A stretch of 27,142 nt of DNA from a virus. Below, piece by piece: positions 24,270 to 27,142 of this stretch. Under the pieces are notes generated by a model. It saw only the letters and a list, made by a program, of their open reading frames with translations, was not told where the DNA came from and did no database searches. Both the position numbers and the translations under genes were made by a program. The stretch is taken from IMG/VR virus record IMGVR_UViG_3300021093_000305, positions 1 through 27,142 of that record; one strand, written 5' to 3'. Positions within the stretch are counted from its first letter, which is position 1. The number at the start of each line of letters is the position of its first letter.

Positions 24270-26201
24270 TTATAACCTCTTTAATTCCCCGTTTGAATAA
24301 CTTGATCTATAGTAATCTGCGCTGGAAAAAACAACTCCAGATATATCGTCACCAGAAGCAATTACATCTCTAATCATATTTATTGTACTTTTAGAGATAT
24401 CAAAAGAAAGATATAGGTCTTTCAATCCTATAATGTCATTTGATTCTGGAAAAGATTGTATTTCAATGATATCTTGTCCCAATTCAGTTGAAGTAATAAC
24501 TATTGAATTTAATAATATTTCGCCAGTATTGTAATTTACAATTCCTGCTGATTGAGCTACAATTACATTTGTTAAAGTTGTAAATTCAGAATTTAACAAA
24601 ACTAAAGTTTCTTTAACAATTGATATTACTCCTGTGCCAGATAAAGATCCATCCAAATTTTTATTTGGAGTATCTGTAAAATAAACTGTATCGGTTTCGC
24701 CAAAAATTTTAAATCCAGTTGATTTTATATTTTTTCCAGTTGGATTTATATGAAACTTATTTCCAAAACAAAGTTCATATTGAGTTAAAGAATTGATATT
24801 TGCCTTTAAGTCTCTTCTAATTCTAACTTTAGTAATATTAGAAGTAATTGAAGTGTCAGTCCCGTCAATTATTTGCAATACTTTACTGTATTTAAATCTA
24901 CCGCCAAAAGAATTTAAGTCAGTGGATTGTGAATATAAATTTAAAGAATTTGTAACATTTGTTTTTAAATCTTCGACACTACTAACTGTAGATGCATTAT
25001 AGTAAACTGATGAATCAATCTCAACATACAATATTTTTAAATCTATAATATCTGCAGTAATTCCGGATACTGAATACTTTTTCAGTTTATTTTTTATTTG
25101 TTGTTTATTAAAATCTGAAACATATGTTCCATTTTTTGGTTTAATACTAATTAAAACTTTCCCAAATTGAGGAGGATCAAGTTCTTCTCCACCAACTACA
25201 GAAATTGACTCTGTTTCTGGGTATATTTGCGATTTTATAATTGCTTCATAGTCTCTTGCAGTAACTGCTCTATATTGCGAAGAATATAATCTTGGTGCAA
25301 AGTTTCGAATAGAATCAATACTTTCAATTTCAGATCCATTTTGAGAACTTTGAATTGTGGAGAGTGTGACTGTTGGTGATATTACTGCATTGTTTTCATC
25401 TCTAAACGTACCAGCAAAACTAAATGAACTTGCACCATTACCTTCTCTACCATCACTTATAATATATGTGATCGTAATTACTGCATTATTTTCAAGTTTT
25501 TTACCAAATATACCATCTCCAAAAAGAATTTGATATTTCTCATCTCTAATTTCTTGAATTAAATAAATCTCCGAATTTGAATTAATTTCGAAAATATTAT
25601 CAACTAATGTGTATAATTTTCCAAGTCCAGTATCATTAATACCCTTTACATATACACGAATTGTAGAAGTATCGATGTATGAGTTATCAAGAACAAATTT
25701 TTGATCTAAAGAACCATTTACAACGAATTCTTTTTTTAAGAAAGATCCCTGTGTAATTGTAAGATTATTAAAACTTGCAACACCATTCGAAACTGTCGCT
25801 GTTACATTATCTGGAATTGAAAAGATATATGATGTTCCACTTACCGATCCAGTACACACTAACCCTTCATTTAATGTAAGAGTTTTTGTTACATTATCTG
25901 TTTGAGCACTAATGGAAACTATTGCTTTTGCAGATGTTCTTGATTTTGGTACATATCCAATATTTCTTGCTAATGAAACTACATTTTCTCTAACAGTTGC
26001 AGAATCTAAGAAAGATTCATTAACAATTAAGTTTGAATTAAATGCAGTAATATATGTATTATATGCTAATGTATCAATTAAAACAGAAAAATTAGACCCC
26101 TCAAAGTCAAAATCCGTGAAATTTGAATTTGCCCGAAGATAGTCTTTGATTGAGGTTCTTATTTGATCAAAATCTAGATTAGTGAATTTAGTAAAAGGCA
26201 T
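24270..26201 (-). CDS. 6: Baseplate wedge subunit (T4 gp6-like, baseplate J-like family)
   Basis: A 643-residue homologue of T4 gp6 (660 residues), the structural core of the wedge that joins neighbouring wedges and opens during sheath contraction. The N-terminal half shows 'FTDFDFEGSNFSVLIDTLAY' then 'NTYITAFNSNLIVNESFLDS' and 'LARNIGYVPKS' (about residues 32-90), matching T4 'LDYDFEGSRLNVLCDLLAYN' and 'NGYLPTS'. The middle has 'YQILFGDGIFGKKLENNAVI' with 'ITYIISDGREGNGASSFSF' (about 225-265), the J-like beta domain. Then come 'FAPRLYSSQYRAVTARDYEA' (about 305-325) and 'VLISIKPKNGTYVS', matching T4 'RCVTATDYD' and 'AAKPKSGLYLT'. The gene begins one base after gene 25 and ends one base before the gp7-like gene. 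No inserted repeat modules are evident, unlike its neighbours. Confidence 0.95.
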   Translation of the reverse strand: MPFTKFTNLDFDQIRTSIKDYLRANSNFTDFDFEGSNFSVLIDTLAYNTYITAFNSNLIVNESFLDSATVRENVVSLARNIGYVPKSRTSAKAIVSISAQTDNVTKTLTLNEGLVCTGSVSGTSYIFSIPDNVTATVSNGVASFNNLTITQGSFLKKEFVVNGSLDQKFVLDNSYIDTSTIRVYVKGINDTGLGKLYTLVDNIFEINSNSEIYLIQEIRDEKYQILFGDGIFGKKLENNAVITITYIISDGREGNGASSFSFAGTFRDENNAVISPTVTLSTIQSSQNGSEIESIDSIRNFAPRLYSSQYRAVTARDYEAIIKSQIYPETESISVVGGEELDPPQFGKVLISIKPKNGTYVSDFNKQQIKNKLKKYSVSGITADIIDLKILYVEIDSSVYYNASTVSSVEDLKTNVTNSLNLYSQSTDLNSFGGRFKYSKVLQIIDGTDTSITSNITKVRIRRDLKANINSLTQYELCFGNKFHINPTGKNIKSTGFKIFGETDTVYFTDTPNKNLDGSLSGTGVISIVKETLVLLNSEFTTLTNVIVAQSAGIVNYNTGEILLNSIVITSTELGQDIIEIQSFPESNDIIGLKDLYLSFDISKSTINMIRDVIASGDDISGVVFSSADYYRSSYSNGELKRL

Positions 26202-26202
26202 T

Positions 26203-26604
26203 TTATCTTGTTGCCTCTAATATGAATGAAAACTGTTGTGTTGGTATTTCTTGTCCAATAATATCAAATGTAATTGTAATTTCAAATTCATTAAGATCTG
26301 GTATGGGATCAACTTGAATAATTACATTATTGACTCTTTTTTCATAATTAGAAATTACTTCATAAATTTGATCTTGAATGACAGAAGCAGTTGCATAATC
26401 AACAAATTCAAATAAACTGCTTCTTACATTCGATCCAAGTGTAGAATTAAAAAATCTTTCAGTTGGAATTGTTTCAACTAAATTGCGAACAGAACGAATA
26501 ATCGCTCTTTCATTAATTAAAACTGGCAAATCTTTTGTCACAGGATGTGGATCAAAAGATAGACTAATATCTTTAAAGGATCTTGATATCCTGGTAACTG
26601 CCAT
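26203..26604 (-). CDS. 25: Baseplate wedge subunit (T4 gp25-like)
   Basis: A 133-residue protein, essentially the length of T4 gp25 (132), the small wedge protein that sits next to gp6 and seeds sheath polymerisation; homologues occur in all contractile injection systems. Visible landmarks are 'RSVRNLVETIPTERFFNSTL' (about residues 35-54), 'GSNVRSSLFEFVD', and 'VISNYEKRVNNVIIQVDPIP' (about 83-102), followed by 'FEITITFDIIG'. They correspond to T4 'KNSLLGIITTRKGSRPFDPE', 'VRNYEPRIDKLAVNVIPVY' and 'IVEIRFSVI'. The 'EKR' triad is the usual family signature. The gene is the first of the late unit opened by CATAAATA at 26626-26633, and gene 6 follows after a single base. Confidence 0.93.
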   Translation of the reverse strand: MAVTRISRSFKDISLSFDPHPVTKDLPVLINERAIIRSVRNLVETIPTERFFNSTLGSNVRSSLFEFVDYATASVIQDQIYEVISNYEKRVNNVIIQVDPIPDLNEFEITITFDIIGQEIPTQQFSFILEATR

Positions 26605-26625
26605 TTCTAATTTAATTTCTTTACT

Positions 26626-26633
26626 TATTTATG
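26626..26633 (-). promoter_or_regulatory. Late promoter (CATAAATA)
   Basis: The minus strand reads CATAAATA, one base from the T4 late consensus TATAAATA. It lies in the 36-base gap between the 78-residue gene and gene 25 and ends 22 bases before the ATG at 26604. It should drive genes 25, 6 and the gp7-like giant. Confidence 0.7.
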
Positions 26634-26640
26634 ATGATTT

Positions 26641-26877
26641 TTATAAAGAACCATAGTTTGGTTCTGTTCCATAACTCCAATCATCATAATCTTCATCATT
26701 TCTGATTTTTTCATGCAGTTCATATTGTTTTTTAAAGTCATGTTTTGGTGCAGAGTCATGCATAACTTCCTGAATAACTCTTTTTTGAGGTTCTACACCA
26801 TAATCAGTAATTAATTTAGAAGTTCCCCACATTTCTCTCATGTAGTTGGGGTCTCTATCGGTCGGTAAATTAGACAT
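26641..26877 (-). CDS. 78-residue acidic hypothetical protein
   Basis: A short charged protein beginning 'MSNLPTDRDPNYMREMWGTS', then 'LITDYGVEPQKRVIQEVMHD', and ending 'YDDWSYGTEPNYGSL'. It has no signal peptide, membrane segment or recognised motif; a helical middle (about residues 28-58) is flanked by Asp/Tyr-rich ends. I do not recognise the family. The start is well supported: AGGAG lies 6 bases before the ATG at 26877. That binding site partly overlaps a perfect hairpin at 26886-26905, which may modulate translation. It stands between speD, which is normally early or middle, and the late gene 25, with a possible terminator before it and a late promoter after it. It could be its own transcription unit or a read-through product of the speD unit. 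Confidence 0.7.
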   Translation of the reverse strand: MSNLPTDRDPNYMREMWGTSKLITDYGVEPQKRVIQEVMHDSAPKHDFKKQYELHEKIRNDEDYDDWSYGTEPNYGSL

Positions 26878-26885
26878 TTTAGCTC

Positions 26886-26905
26886 CTGTTTTTGTGTAAA
26901 AACAG
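26886..26905 (-). promoter_or_regulatory. Perfect hairpin overlapping the ribosome binding site of the 78-aa gene
   Basis: On the minus strand CTGTTTTT and AAAAACAG form an 8-bp perfect stem with a 4-base ACAC loop. The last three bases of the stem (CAG) begin the Shine-Dalgarno region CAGGAG at 26883-26888. When folded, part of the binding site would be paired, so it could act as a translational switch or simply protect the 5' end. It has no U-tract typical of a terminator. Confidence 0.5.
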
Positions 26906-26915
26906 AACTTTTATA

Positions 26916-26935
26916 AAGGAGGTTGCTATCTCCCT
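26916..26935 (-). terminator. Possible weak terminator after speD
   Basis: The minus-strand RNA AGGGAG-AUAGCAAC-CUCCUU can form a 6-bp stem (one G-U pair) with an 8-base loop, followed by a short U-rich UUAUAAAAG. It starts 8 bases after the speD stop codon. The stem is short and the U-tract poor, so termination would probably be partial. A TATAAAAG just after it (26908-26915) vaguely resembles a late promoter, two bases off consensus. Confidence 0.4.
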
Positions 26936-26943
26936 GTTTCTAT

Positions 26944-27142
26944 TTAACGATTTACTTCACGTATTGAATATGAGTCCGAATTGAGGTATTTTAAGATTTC
27001 TAAGGCAATCAAACGTGGATCTCCATTGCCACAGGTATACACATCCACCGCTAAGCACCCATTTTCAGGCCAAGTATGGCAAGAAACATGGCTTTCTGCA
27101 AGTGCAATCACGATTGTACACCCCTGTGGCACAAAATGATGA
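26944..27142 (-). CDS. speD: S-adenosylmethionine decarboxylase proenzyme SpeD, C-terminal part (cut by window edge)
   Basis: SpeD removes the carboxyl group of S-adenosylmethionine to supply aminopropyl groups for spermidine synthesis. The visible 66 residues contain the active-site block '[17 protein letters not shown]' then '[11 protein letters not shown]'. The proenzyme cleaves itself between Glu and Ser of 'ESH' (Ser codon at 27091-27093) to make the pyruvoyl cofactor. The proton-donor His five residues later and the Cys twenty residues later are in place, as in the bacterial prokaryotic-type enzyme, so the enzyme should be active. The frame is open to the window end ('HHFVPQG' precedes), so the start is outside; a GTG at 27132 is internal. 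The fragment ends 'SYSIREVNR'. speD is a known auxiliary metabolic gene of marine T4-like cyanophages, thought to boost host polyamines during infection. Confidence 0.93.
   Translation of the reverse strand, partial: HHFVPQGCTIVIALAESHVSCHTWPENGCLAVDVYTCGNGDPRLIALEILKYLNSDSYSIREVNR

Noticed and set aside
4937-26142. Other plus-strand open frames (for example 5516-5755, 8945-9136, 10185-10382, 11689-11952, 23430-23666, 24019-24201, 24793-25002, 25912-26142)
   Set aside because: All lie opposite long, clearly coding minus-strand genes and show no start signals or recognisable protein features.
26641-26877. Gene 53 (wedge protein) for the 78-residue gene
   Set aside because: T4 gp53 is about 196 residues and no matching motif is visible; only the position near gene 25 suggested it.

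Overview
The window looks like the tail, neck and DNA-packaging morphogenesis cluster of a marine T4-like cyanophage (a contractile-tailed myovirus infecting Prochlorococcus or Synechococcus). The evidence is an uninterrupted, AT-rich run of minus-strand genes in the T4 order 25-6-(7)-8-...-13-14-15-16, T4-like late promoters of the TATAAATA type, and an edge-truncated speD gene, an auxiliary metabolic gene typical of marine cyanomyoviruses. I recognised families from memory of T4 and cyanophage proteins; no database search was run. Every supported gene is on the minus strand, so transcription runs from high to low coordinates. I found no tRNA, rRNA, CRISPR array, insertion sequence or integrase.

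Layout in the direction of transcription. (1) 27142-26878: the 3' end of speD, a weak hairpin terminator, and a second hairpin that overlaps the ribosome binding site of the next gene. (2) 26877-26641: a small acidic protein of unknown function. (3) 26633-13301: a late promoter, then baseplate wedge genes 25, 6 and a giant 3655-residue gene. Near its N-terminus the giant protein carries what looks like the C-terminal part of T4 gp7, followed by thousands of residues of repeated modules, among them a YHYH-like domain. (4) 13294-4108: a second late promoter, wedge gene 8, a 2409-residue DUF4815-type tail/baseplate protein, and two small genes of 66 and 58 residues. (5) 4107-269: a third late promoter, a 113-residue probable structural protein, neck genes 13 and 14, tail-completion gene 15 and small terminase gene 16, chained by one-base TAATG overlaps from the 113-residue gene through gene 15. 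(6) 287-1: a fourth, weaker late-promoter-like site and the 5' part of a small basic protein running off the window.

The products build the six-fold baseplate (gp25, gp6, gp7-like, gp8 and the DUF4815 protein), the head-tail joining neck (gp13, gp14) and the tail terminator (gp15), and start DNA packaging (gp16). SpeD supports host polyamine synthesis during infection.

The most unusual property is that the same few beta-rich modules appear in the two giant proteins and also as insertions in the conserved core proteins gp8 and gp14, with a smaller related insertion in gp13. The modules are 'GxGYT..P.V.I' repeats, 'GxxVxGxxSGATA' repeats, 'HxLxxGDxVxY' repeats, 'IDNEIxxYTG' repeats and glycine/threonine-rich 'VGIGTT' linkers. 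This suggests modules have been copied among virion genes and decorate the neck and baseplate surface.
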